DNA of 5,282 nucleotides from Deltaproteobacteria bacterium (GTDB lineage Bacteria > Desulfobacterota > Desulfobulbia > Desulfobulbales > BM004). Below are positions 5,261 through 5,282 of this stretch, one piece after another (within the stretch, counting starts at the first letter, position 1; every line of letters begins with the position of its first letter). The notes beneath the pieces are model-generated. The model was not told the DNA's origin and did not search any database. It saw only the letters and a program-made list of their open reading frames with translations. The stretch is taken from the NCBI GenBank assembly GCA_019313095.1, contig JAFDBU010000067.1, positions 1-5,282 on the forward strand, given 5' to 3'. A program made the translations under genes and the position numbers.

Positions 5261-5282
5261 ATGTCAAGAGCCTTGAAGGGAA
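5261..5282 (+). CDS. Start of an unidentified gene, truncated by window edge
   Basis: The ATG at 5261 sits 3 nt after GGGAGGAGG (5249-5257), one of the strongest Shine-Dalgarno sequences in the window. It opens a frame reading MSRALKG before the sequence ends. Seven residues do not identify a family. The gene is divergent from the IscA-type gene with 70 bp between starts, so the two might share regulation. Confidence 0.5.

Noticed and set aside
1..5282. CRISPR array, tRNA, rRNA, insertion sequence or phage genes
   Set aside because: No regularly spaced direct repeats, no recognisable tRNA or rRNA segments, and no transposase or phage-like coding frames were seen.

Overview
The window reads as chromosome of a strictly or facultatively anaerobic, Gram-negative-type bacterium. 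The signs are an oxygen-sensitive class III ribonucleotide reductase, an outer-membrane-type lipoprotein with WxxGxW repeats, sigma-70-like promoter hexamers, GGAGG-type ribosome binding sites, and fairly GC-rich genes separated by AT-rich, structured spacers. The combination would suit the Desulfobacterota/Syntrophobacterales or a similar anaerobic lineage; this placement is inference from style, not from a marker gene.

Layout. 1-1601 (minus) is the first 533 codons of nrdD, whose C-terminal glycyl-radical part lies beyond the left edge. Its upstream region (1669-1715) holds two NrdR-box-like palindromes 31 bp apart around a TTGACA-16-TATATG promoter. Going the other way, 1885-2216 (plus) is a small CxxC protein gene of about 109 codons, broken by a two-base TA duplication near 1969-1970. 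2217-2496 is a noncoding spacer with imperfectly repeated hairpin units. 2497-2814 (plus) encodes a small histidine-rich lipoprotein with four WxxGx[WY] repeats. 2856-3893 (minus) encodes a complete aldo/keto reductase. A 223-bp divergent spacer leads to 4117-4785 (plus), a stand-alone ferredoxin-NADP-reductase-like flavoprotein. This converges, across a weak bidirectional terminator, with 4834-5190 (minus), an IscA/HesB-type iron-sulfur protein. At the right edge, 5261-5282 is the start of another plus-strand gene with a very strong Shine-Dalgarno.

How the genes relate. Most are single-gene units with alternating strands, so there is no convincing operon here and no new multi-gene system that I can defend. 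The shared theme is anaerobic redox metabolism: DNA precursor synthesis (NrdD), NADPH-dependent carbonyl reduction, flavin electron transfer and Fe-S cluster handling. The observations most worth following are the NrdR/promoter architecture, the frameshifted small gene and the repeat-like block before the lipoprotein.
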